A stretch of DNA of 40,075 bases, taken from an uncultured Phycisphaeraceae bacterium. GTDB lineage: Bacteria; Planctomycetota; Phycisphaerae; Phycisphaerales; UBA1924. The DNA lies in assembly GCA_937899905.1 (NCBI GenBank), contig CALCCF010000002.1, positions 1 through 40,075 on the forward strand, read 5' to 3'. Each line of letters opens with the position of its first letter. Position 1 is the first letter of the stretch. The position numbers and the translations under genes are program-made. Shown piece after piece: positions 6,752-13,723 of this stretch. Below the pieces are notes generated by a model, which saw only the letters and a list, made by a program, of their open reading frames with translations, made no database searches and was not told the DNA's origin.

Positions 6752-7797
6752 CGCAGCCACCCGCTCTTGTACAAGAGGAAGATGAAGTAGGGGCCGCCGA
6801 CGAGGCCTGTCACGACACCAACGGGTAGCTCGCTCGGCGCGAGCGCGGTGCGGGCGGCGAGGTCGGCCCAGAGCAGGAGCGCGCCGCCGGCGAAGGCGCT
6901 GACGGGGACGATGAGGCGGTTGGAGCCCATCGTGAGACGGACGAGGTGTGGAACAACGAGGCCGACGAAGCCAACGAGGCCGGCGACGCTCGCGGCCGAG
7001 CCGGCGAGTAGGGCGGCGGCCGCGAAGGCGAGCAGGCGCGTGCGCTCGACGGAGATGCCCATGGTTGAGGCGGAGTCGTCTCCGAGCTCGAGGATGCGGA
7101 CGCGCGATCGCAGGGCGAACGCCAGCGCGAGTCCGATGATCGAGTAGGGCAGGATCTGCCAGAAGTGGCTCCAGCCGCGGCCATTGAAGGAGCCGGCGGT
7201 CCAGAACATGACGGCAGGGATGCGGTCGGCGTAGGCGGTGATGAGCACGCCGATGACAGCGCCCAGGATGGCGTTGACGGCGACGCCGGCGAGCACCATG
7301 CGGACGGGGCTTGTCCCGCCGCTGCCCGAGCCGCCGGGCGTCCAGCTGACGGCGTACACGAAGACGGCCGAGGCCATCGCTCCCAAGAACGCGGCGAGCG
7401 GCAGGGCGTGGGCCGCCTCGGGGAAGGCTGCGAGAACAACCGTGGCGGCCATACCCGCGCCCGCGGTGACGCCGATGATGCCCGGGTCGGCCAAGGGGTT
7501 TCGCGTGACGCCCTGGAGCAGGACGCCGGCGACGGCGAGGTTGGCTCCCGCGATCAGCGCGACGATGGCTCTGGGCAGGCGTGCGTGCAGCACGATGCGT
7601 TCGGCTGAGCCCTCTCCCGAGCCGGCGAGAATCGGCCAGAGCTCGGCGATGGGGATGCGTACCGCACCGAGCGCGAGCGAGAGCGCGAGGCCGACCACGA
7701 GCACCAGCGCGATCACGACGGGTGTGACGAAACGCCGCGTCGGTCGGGCCGTCGCGTTTGTCGTGGGCGCTGGCTGTGACGCGGCGACAGCAGACAT
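6748..7797 (-). CDS. ABC importer permease, FecCD/BtuC family
   Basis: Inner-membrane permease of 349 aa, the usual length for the family, with about ten hydrophobic segments. Family landmarks include LPRAIVALIAGANLAVAGVL near residue 80, QGVTRNPLADPGIIGV just after it, and GLVGFVGLVVPHLVR near 285. The N-terminal 25 residues are hydrophilic and Thr/Pro-rich. It starts 6 bp after the binding-protein gene stops and its own stop overlaps the ATPase start, so the three are one operon. The full transporter would be a homodimer of this protein with two ATPase subunits. Substrate class (siderophore, heme or B12) is not resolved. Confidence 0.92.
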   Translation of the reverse strand: MSAVAASQPAPTTNATARPTRRFVTPVVIALVLVVGLALSLALGAVRIPIAELWPILAGSGEGSAERIVLHARLPRAIVALIAGANLAVAGVLLQGVTRNPLADPGIIGVTAGAGMAATVVLAAFPEAAHALPLAAFLGAMASAVFVYAVSWTPGGSGSGGTSPVRMVLAGVAVNAILGAVIGVLITAYADRIPAVMFWTAGSFNGRGWSHFWQILPYSIIGLALAFALRSRVRILELGDDSASTMGISVERTRLLAFAAAALLAGSAASVAGLVGFVGLVVPHLVRLTMGSNRLIVPVSAFAGGALLLWADLAARTALAPSELPVGVVTGLVGGPYFIFLLYKSGWLR

Positions 7798-7803
7798 GCT
7801 CGC

Positions 7804-8721
7804 CTAGCGGGCGCTCTCGAGCGCCGCTCGCAGCTCCTCGAGCGCGACGGTCGCCTGCGAACCTGAACGCATGGCGTAGAGGTCATCAGACAGGAATGCG
7901 ACGTGGTCACCCTTCGTCGCGGAGAGCTGGCCCCAGAGTGGATCGGCGTCGAGCATGGCCTTGGCGGACTCTTCCGGTCCATGGAAGATGACCAGCAGCA
8001 CGTCCGGATCGCGATCGATGACCACTTCCATGCTCAGGGTGGCCAGGCCGCGAAACCTCCGGTGCTCGGTCATGTCTTCGGTGATGAGTTGTCCGCCGGC
8101 GTGCTCGACGAGATTGCCGAGATAGCTATGGGGCATGAACGCATAGAACCCATTCGGTGTGCCGAAGATCGCGAGCACGCTGAAGGGCTCGTCCGCAGAA
8201 CTCGGGGTGCTCTCTCCGGAAAGGTCGGTATTGAAATCCTGGATCCACTCTTCGGCTTCGGCTTGCTTTCCGATGAGCTCACCGAGTGTCCGGGTGTGCG
8301 TCCGAACGTCCTCCAGCGTGTCCGCATCCATCGCGATAACACGTGCGCCCGTGGTCTTCTCGATCTGCGGGATGTGCCGACTCTCAACCGCGCTGACGAT
8401 GACGAGATCAGGGTCGGCGGCGATGAGCTGTTCGATGTTCGGGCCAGCCGCGTGGTCAAGGCCGCCGGCCGTGATGCCCTGCCAAGCCTCGGGCTGGCCA
8501 CTTCGCAGCGCGGGCACCAGCACGGGCTTCACGCCCAGCGCGATGAGCTGGTCGGCCGCGAAGGGGAGCAGCGCGGCGACCCGTGGCGTGTCCGTGCTGA
8601 CGCTGACGGTCTGAGTCGGCGTCGAGGGGGCGGACTCTTCGCAGGCGGGCAGGAGGGCCACAGTGGGGGCCAGAGCGGCGACGAGACAAGTCAGTCGGAG
8701 GCGGTGTCGGAAGATGGGCAT
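7804..8721 (-). CDS. Substrate-binding lipoprotein of an iron/B12-type ABC importer
   Basis: Extracytoplasmic substrate-binding protein of 305 aa (class III, FepB/BtuF fold). The signal peptide ends in a lipobox LLPAC with Cys27 as the lipidated residue. A Ser/Thr-rich linker follows. The two lobes carry family features: RVAALLPFAADQLIALG near the N-terminus, PNIEQLIAADPDLVIVS in the middle, and a C-terminal lobe with DRDPDVLLVIFHG. It is the first gene of the importer operon, with a promoter and a perfect palindrome 47-63 bp upstream of the start. A role in metal-chelate uptake is inferred from family plus operator. No TonB-dependent receptor is present in the window. Confidence 0.88.
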   Translation of the reverse strand: MPIFRHRLRLTCLVAALAPTVALLPACEESAPSTPTQTVSVSTDTPRVAALLPFAADQLIALGVKPVLVPALRSGQPEAWQGITAGGLDHAAGPNIEQLIAADPDLVIVSAVESRHIPQIEKTTGARVIAMDADTLEDVRTHTRTLGELIGKQAEAEEWIQDFNTDLSGESTPSSADEPFSVLAIFGTPNGFYAFMPHSYLGNLVEHAGGQLITEDMTEHRRFRGLATLSMEVVIDRDPDVLLVIFHGPEESAKAMLDADPLWGQLSATKGDHVAFLSDDLYAMRSGSQATVALEELRAALESAR

Positions 8722-8756
8722 TCGGCTCTCTCAACGGTGGTTGGGTCTGGGCCCAG

Positions 8757-8784
8757 ATCATATCGTGTTGAGACAGAGTCTCAA
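8757..8784 (-). promoter_or_regulatory. Importer promoter with overlapping perfect palindromic operator
   Basis: On the minus strand, -35 TTGAGA (plus-strand positions 8784-8779) and -10 TATGAT (8762-8757) are separated by 16 bp and sit 36 bp before the binding-protein start. The segment 8768-8784 is a perfect inverted repeat TTGAGAC-AGA-GTCTCAA lying over the -35 box and spacer, the standard place for a repressor. The shape (TGA…TCA ends, centre one base) is compatible with a Fur-family box, though the inner bases differ from the classical Fur consensus. The promoter call is from sequence; the regulator is inferred. Confidence 0.65.
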
Positions 8785-8896
8785 TGATTGGTACCGGCCC
8801 AGGCTCCGGTGCAACATCTTGGCCCGTCAGACGTAGGCGTACTCGGGGGGCGTGGGCGGTACCGGTATCCCAAGACAGGAAGCAAGGGGTTGCCCT

Positions 8897-9889
8897 ATGG
8901 GCGTGCGTGTCACAGTCGGTCGCGGTCGCGGTTTCACGCTGATCGAGCTGCTGGTGGTCATCTCGATCATCGGCGTGCTCCTGGGCATCCTGATCCCGGC
9001 CCTGGCCGGGGCCCGGCTGACGGCCCGCTCGACGGTGGGCGTTGTCAACCTCCGGAGCCTGTCGCAGATGCTCATGCTGTACGAGCAGGAGCAGCAATTC
9101 TTTCCAAATCCGTTCGACCCCAAGCCGGACGACCGTGCGAGGCGTGTGCGAGGCACGCGGTGGGCCGACGCGTTGCACCCAAGCGAGGACGAACCCGTCG
9201 GGGACTTCGAGGGCCCGGCCCAGCCACAATGGTCGACCGAGTTCTTCTCGGTGTACTGGTACTCGTGGCTGAGCGATTGGCACCAGCAGGGCGCGCGAGA
9301 CAGCGAGGTGCAGTTCTCTCCGGCCGACCGGCTCGCGCTCGATCAGCTGAACCAGTATCGATCGCGCGTCGAGGTCCGCAATGGGCGATACCTGTGGCCC
9401 GGCAGCTACTACATGTCGCCGACACTGTGGAGCTCGCCGAGCCGGTACTCGGCCGGCGCGCGTGGTGCGATGTCCGCCGAGACGCTCTCACCCATGTCGA
9501 TCAGCAGCGTCGGTCAGCCGGCGTACAAGGTGTTGCTCTGGGAGCGCGCGGACTTCGCGAAGAACAACCGCATCACGATCAACAGCGGCAGCGCCACGCG
9601 CGAGCAGCTGCCCCCGAGCTGGTGCAACCCCGAAGCCAGGCCGCACGTGGCGACGGGCGATGGCAGCGTTCGGCAGGTGGACATCGGGCGACTCAGCGAT
9701 CTGGCGGCCGACAACGATGAGTACCTGCCGGGTGGGCGCATCCAGCCGAGTGATCTCATGCCCTTGTACCCGAGCTGGCGGCCCGAGAGGCTGCTGCCGC
9801 TCGGCGGCACGTCTGGGAGCGATGGCGAGTATCCGCTGTTCTTCTGGGCTACGAACGATGGGATTCGGGGGGTTGATCTTCCGCGGTGA
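8897..9889 (+). CDS. Type IV/type II-like pseudopilin with planctomycete C-terminal domain
   Basis: Secreted prepilin-type protein of 330 aa. After a basic leader the cleavage/methylation site is G12|FTLIELLVV, with the conserved Glu at +5, followed by one hydrophobic helix. The large C-terminal part is Trp/Tyr-rich and includes HVATGDGSVRQVDI, which resembles the His…DGSV motif of planctomycete DUF1559-type pseudopilins. ATG at 8897 is chosen because AAGGGG lies about 8 bases upstream; the frame opens at 8852. Established knowledge: such proteins are processed by a prepilin peptidase and are very numerous in planctomycetes. No pilus assembly genes are nearby. Its 3' end overlaps the convergent zinc-ribbon gene by 41 bp. 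Confidence 0.85.
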   Translation: MGVRVTVGRGRGFTLIELLVVISIIGVLLGILIPALAGARLTARSTVGVVNLRSLSQMLMLYEQEQQFFPNPFDPKPDDRARRVRGTRWADALHPSEDEPVGDFEGPAQPQWSTEFFSVYWYSWLSDWHQQGARDSEVQFSPADRLALDQLNQYRSRVEVRNGRYLWPGSYYMSPTLWSSPSRYSAGARGAMSAETLSPMSISSVGQPAYKVLLWERADFAKNNRITINSGSATREQLPPSWCNPEARPHVATGDGSVRQVDIGRLSDLAADNDEYLPGGRIQPSDLMPLYPSWRPERLLPLGGTSGSDGEYPLFFWATNDGIRGVDLPR

Positions 9890-10712
9890 GGCCTTCGATC
9901 CGGTCGAGCACGGCTCTCACGCAACGTGCAGCCTTGAGCATGCGCAGCAGGTGTGCCGTCACGAGCATCGCGAATCCCAGGATGAGGAAGGGCAGCGTCG
10001 CCTCAATCACGAACGGCATCGAGACGGGAGACAGCACGAAGGCAAGCAGCGAGCCCCAGCCGATCGTGCGCTCGCGCCACGTCCACCTCGCGTCGCGCTC
10101 GCATCGCCTGATCAGTGATTCGGCATGCTCGCAAAGCGTGTAGTACAACACGCCGGCGCTCGCGACCGCGATCGGGATCGTGATCAGGAACAAGAGTCCG
10201 CCGAACCCGCCGGTGACGATCGCCAGGGCGAGCGTCGCCGAGGGTGGGCCGACGCACCACCAGAAGGGCAGCGAGACGGACTTGCGCTTCGGCTGATCGT
10301 GGCGCTTGCGTGCGTTGCGGTGACGCCGGCCGATGAGGCCCGCGAATACGAGCCCGACCACAAGGCCCGCCGCGAGCGTGATGAATCCCGCCATCATCAG
10401 CCACCAGGCGGTCTCCCATCGATCGGGACCGCTTTGGCTAAGGACCGCGGCGAAGCAGGCCCCAGCCAAGGCGACCAGGGCCAAGAGCACGATGGCGTTC
10501 GCGGCGACGATGCCTCGGATGTGGCGGTACGTGGCTCGAACGAACGCGGGGTGGGCTTCGCTCAACTTGTCCGTCGGCCAGCCGGCGGGCGCGAGATAGC
10601 CGCACTCGGGGCAGCGAGCGCCCCACCGAAGGCCCGAAAGGTCATAACGGCACACGACGCAGACAAAGCCCGGAGGCATGGTGTCGGGTTTGATGTCGCC
10701 TTCGTGAGGCAT
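9849..10712 (-). CDS. Zinc-ribbon multi-pass membrane protein
   Basis: 287-aa protein. An N-terminal ribbon has C18-x2-C21 and C34-x2-C37 (CVVCRYDLSGL…CPECGY). Around five or six hydrophobic segments follow, the first starting near residue 68. The cysteine pattern and the words 'CRYDLSGL' are shared with the next gene and with 38260-39096, so these are paralogs. Starts for the family lie just ahead of the ribbon. It stops inside the 3' end of the pseudopilin gene (41-bp convergent overlap) and begins 3 bp after the next upstream gene stops, so the two zinc-ribbon genes form an operon. Function unknown; the ribbon probably binds zinc. Confidence 0.75.
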   Translation of the reverse strand: MPHEGDIKPDTMPPGFVCVVCRYDLSGLRWGARCPECGYLAPAGWPTDKLSEAHPAFVRATYRHIRGIVAANAIVLLALVALAGACFAAVLSQSGPDRWETAWWLMMAGFITLAAGLVVGLVFAGLIGRRHRNARKRHDQPKRKSVSLPFWWCVGPPSATLALAIVTGGFGGLLFLITIPIAVASAGVLYYTLCEHAESLIRRCERDARWTWRERTIGWGSLLAFVLSPVSMPFVIEATLPFLILGFAMLVTAHLLRMLKAARCVRAVLDRIEGLTAEDQPPESHRS

Positions 10713-10715
10713 GGC

Positions 10716-11642
10716 CTACGCGCCGCTCATCTTGGGATCGACATCCGAGTCGATCGGTTCGGCAAAGCCCAGGCCGCGGCGGAAGTAGGCGATCGCGACG
10801 AGCATCACGATGATGCACCAAGCCATCGCGATCGGCCACACATATGGAGGGTTGATGGGCAGCAACCGTGGAAACGAGGATGGCTGCGAGCCGGACAGGC
10901 CGAGGAGCAGCAAAATGCTCTCGTCGGCCGGACCGGTTGCCGCCGGCAGCGGGATCATGACGAACATGCCCGCGATAGCAAGGCTCATGAGCAGCTTCGG
11001 CTTGAGGGATCGGCTGCGCTGCGCGAGGCTGTGCAGGTAGAAGCACACGTAGATCGGTACGAAGAGGAAGAGAATCCACATCGTGAACACGTACTCGATG
11101 GCGCGATGCTGCGACAGCGAGATCCGGCCCGAGACCAAGAGGACGAGCACGGCTGCGGAAAGCAACGCGTACGCCACGACGAAGATCGCGGCACCACGGA
11201 GCACCGCTCGGAATGACTTGGCTTTCGGGTCTTCGCCGGGGATGCGGTGCGAACCGAGCACCCGCATCTGCTGCGCGGCCAGAAACGTCGTGACGAGGAG
11301 CGTCGAGCTGCCAAACAGCGTGCCGAACATTGGGGCTTGGCTGCCCACCCCGCCGCCGCGGAAGCCGTACCCGAGGCAAAGGAGGGCAAGGCCAATGAGC
11401 GCCAGCACGCCCGCCTTGGTGATGGCTCTGGTCGAGCCGTTGAGTGTGGCCAGAAGCTTGTGATCGGCGCTCTCAAGAGCGATGTTGTTGACCGAAGGCG
11501 CGACGCGATCGCCACACTCGGGACACTTCGCGCGGATGTCCATGCCCGAGACGTCATAGCGGCAGCCAAGGCACATGGCGCCTCGCGGCGCGGTGTCGAG
11601 CAGTTCGGGCTCGGTGGGCTCTGGTGGCGGAACCGAGGGCAT
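10716..11642 (-). CDS. Zinc-ribbon multi-pass membrane protein
   Basis: 308 aa when started at ATG 11642 (PSVPPPEPTEPE…). A proline-rich N-terminus leads into C24-x2-C27 (CLGCRYDVSGM) and C40-x2-C43 (CPECG), then about seven hydrophobic segments. The frame stays open to 11963 but that part is Arg/Ser-rich, lies antisense to the 11738-12280 gene and has no family resemblance, so it was dropped. The start codon has only a weak ribosome-binding site. It is paired with the zinc-ribbon gene downstream (3-bp gap). Function unknown. Confidence 0.7.
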   Translation of the reverse strand: MPSVPPPEPTEPELLDTAPRGAMCLGCRYDVSGMDIRAKCPECGDRVAPSVNNIALESADHKLLATLNGSTRAITKAGVLALIGLALLCLGYGFRGGGVGSQAPMFGTLFGSSTLLVTTFLAAQQMRVLGSHRIPGEDPKAKSFRAVLRGAAIFVVAYALLSAAVLVLLVSGRISLSQHRAIEYVFTMWILFLFVPIYVCFYLHSLAQRSRSLKPKLLMSLAIAGMFVMIPLPAATGPADESILLLLGLSGSQPSSFPRLLPINPPYVWPIAMAWCIIVMLVAIAYFRRGLGFAEPIDSDVDPKMSGA

Positions 11643-11737
11643 CCCAGAGGGTATGTCGAGCGTAGAAGTGTGTAGAACGGCTTGGGCGAAGCCGGCGTGT
11701 TCGATAGAATGGTGGGAGAGGTACCGTCGGAGGCTCG

Positions 11738-12280
11738 ATGTCCAAGCGCGAGTTCGAGGAAAGCTTTGCAGAGATCGGTCGCAGGATCGATGCCTTCTTT
11801 GGTGGCATCGGCGAGGCCTTCCGACGCTTGCGCAATTGGATCGCCACCGGCGGGCTGTTCGAGCGATTCGAGCGGACGGCTTCTGGTCCGAATACCAAGG
11901 AGAAGCTGGCCGAGCGTGTGGCCGACGCGAAGGAGAAGCTCGAGGACAGCCAGGCGGGTACATCGATGGTGCTCGGTGCCTTTGGAGCCGGAGCGGCGCT
12001 CGTGGCGGTGGTCGTGCTGGTGCTGGTGTTCGGCTTCGGGCTGTTCCGTGGCACTGGTGTGACCGAGGCGGACCTGGAGCGCGACGCGAGGTTGCGGCAG
12101 GCGGCCGACCGGGCCCAAGCCGAGCGAGAGGGCGCGCTCAACCCGGCGGCGATGATGCAGCGTCAGCAGCAAGACGCGGCGGCTCGGGCGGAGGGCGAGT
12201 CGGCGCGACGTGGTTCGGATGGGCGTCCTCCCGCGAGGGGTGGGGTGACTCCTAGCAAGCAAGCGTCCGGCGGCGGTTAA
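11738..12280 (+). CDS. Single-TM protein with charged N-terminal helix and disordered tail
   Basis: 180-aa protein I do not recognise. An amphipathic, charged N-terminal region (about 1-75) leads to one transmembrane helix near 76-102 (GAFGAGAALVAVVVLVLVFG). After that comes a coiled-coil-prone stretch rich in Ala, Arg and Gln, then a Gly/Ser/Arg-rich disordered end. CGGAGG lies 7 bases before the ATG at 11738, supporting the start. It is divergent from the zinc-ribbon pair and 27 bp upstream of uvrC on the same strand, so the two may be co-transcribed. A simple topology would put the helical N-terminus in the cytoplasm. Confidence 0.75.
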   Translation: MSKREFEESFAEIGRRIDAFFGGIGEAFRRLRNWIATGGLFERFERTASGPNTKEKLAERVADAKEKLEDSQAGTSMVLGAFGAGAALVAVVVLVLVFGFGLFRGTGVTEADLERDARLRQAADRAQAEREGALNPAAMMQRQQQDAAARAEGESARRGSDGRPPARGGVTPSKQASGGG

Positions 12281-12307
12281 GCGGTGCGGGCTTCGTAGAA
12301 TCCGGCT

Positions 12308-13708
12308 GTGGCTGACGCGCCTGAAACTGACATGCAGAACGAAGGTGGGGGTGAAACTCGCGAGGAGCGGCTCGCTCGGCTGTTGAAGCAGGCGCGGGCG
12401 CTGCCGCCCGAGCCGGGCGTGTACCTCATGAAGGACGAGAAGGACCGCGTCGTGTACGTCGGCAAGGCGCGCAAGCTGCCGGATCGTGTTTCCAGCTACT
12501 TCGTGCCCAGCGCCGATCTCGGGCCGGCCAAGGCACCGATGCTCGACGTGGTGACGGATTTCGAGACGCTCGAGTGCGAGACGGAGTTCGAGGCGCTGCT
12601 GACCGAGAACCGGCTGATCAAGGACATCCGGCCGCGCTTCAACGTCCGGCTGACCGACGACAAGACGTTCCCGTATCTGGTGGTCACGCAGCGCGAGGAC
12701 TTCCCGCGTGTGTTCGTGACGCGGAACCCCGCGGGCATGAAGCCCGATGGCACGACGCCCGAGTACATGAAGGGCGCGAAGGTGTTCGGGCCGTTCGTGA
12801 ACGCGGGGGCGCTGCGTGAGGCGGTGCAGGTTGCGCAGCGGGTATTCAAGTTCCGCGATTGCAAGCTGGACATCGTGCAGAACCACCCAAAGAACAAGTT
12901 CTTCAGGCCTTGTCTCTTGTACAGCATTGGGCAGTGCACGGCGCCGTGCGCGAATCGCGTGTCGCTGACGGCATACGGCGAGCAGGTCGATCGCTTCGTG
13001 CGCTTCATGGGCAGCAAGCGCAGCCAGATGTTGCGCGAACTGCGCACGGAGATGGACGAGGCGAGCAAGGCGCTCGAGTTCGAGCGCGCGGCCGAGCTGC
13101 GCGATCAGATCGCGGCGATCGAGAAGCTCGAAGAACGCTCGAGCCGGCGTGACGGCTGGCAGCCCGAGACCGAGATCGGCTACGTCGACCCCGAGAAGGG
13201 GATGCGGAGCCTACAGAAGACGCTGGGATTGGACGAGCCGCCGCGGGTGGTCGAGGGCTTCGACATTGCGCACCTTGGCGGCAACGAGACGGTGGCGAGC
13301 AAGGTGTGCTTCGTGGACGGCCGGCCGTTCAAGAGCGAGTACCGGCGCTTCAAGATCACGAGCGTGGGCAACGACGACTACGCGGCCATCCGCGAGGTGG
13401 TGTCGCGGCGGTATCGCGATGCCGGCGCGGGGCAGGAGCTTTACCCCGATGTGATCCTCATCGACGGCGGGCTCGGGCAGCTTCATTCGGCGATGGAAGC
13501 GCTCCGCGAGATGGACGTACCGGCGCCGATGGTGATCTCGCTGGCCAAGAAGGAAGAACTGATCCACGTGCAGGAGCGCGAGGCGCCGATCCGGCTGGGG
13601 CGGGAGAACTTCGGATTACGACTCTGCCAGCAGGTGCGCGATGAGGCGCACCGTTTTGCGCAGCATTACCACCATATCTTGCGTCGCAAGAAGGTCGTCG
13701 GCGACTAA
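12308..13708 (+). CDS. uvrC: UvrABC excinuclease subunit C, short form without HhH domain
   Basis: Makes the two incisions around bulky DNA lesions in nucleotide excision repair. The N-terminal GIY-YIG nuclease has Y39, YVGKAR (50-55) and catalytic-type E100 in LLTENRLIKD. Four cysteines (C185, C202, C210, C214) match the cluster reported to bind an iron-sulfur centre in UvrC. The UVR motif lies near 245-275, and the RNase H-like nuclease has D319, D386 (ILIDGGLGQL) and H448 (DEAHRF). At 466 aa it stops about 18 residues after that histidine, whereas typical UvrC proteins are about 550-650 aa and go on into a tandem helix-hairpin-helix DNA-binding domain. The start is GTG 12308; ATG 12332 is an alternative. 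Confidence 0.93.
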   Translation: MADAPETDMQNEGGGETREERLARLLKQARALPPEPGVYLMKDEKDRVVYVGKARKLPDRVSSYFVPSADLGPAKAPMLDVVTDFETLECETEFEALLTENRLIKDIRPRFNVRLTDDKTFPYLVVTQREDFPRVFVTRNPAGMKPDGTTPEYMKGAKVFGPFVNAGALREAVQVAQRVFKFRDCKLDIVQNHPKNKFFRPCLLYSIGQCTAPCANRVSLTAYGEQVDRFVRFMGSKRSQMLRELRTEMDEASKALEFERAAELRDQIAAIEKLEERSSRRDGWQPETEIGYVDPEKGMRSLQKTLGLDEPPRVVEGFDIAHLGGNETVASKVCFVDGRPFKSEYRRFKITSVGNDDYAAIREVVSRRYRDAGAGQELYPDVILIDGGLGQLHSAMEALREMDVPAPMVISLAKKEELIHVQEREAPIRLGRENFGLRLCQQVRDEAHRFAQHYHHILRRKKVVGD

Positions 13709-13723
13709 GTGACGTGCGTTGGC

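Noticed and set aside
8722-8896. Possible cobalamin riboswitch before the importer
   Set aside because: The leader is about 30 nt from the predicted transcript start and has no B12-box-like GCCACTG; a protein-bound palindrome explains the region better.
10985-12886. Minus-strand open frame of 633 codons
   Set aside because: It runs across the 5' parts of the zinc-ribbon gene, the one-TM gene and uvrC in the wrong frame and is Arg/Ser/His-rich without domains.
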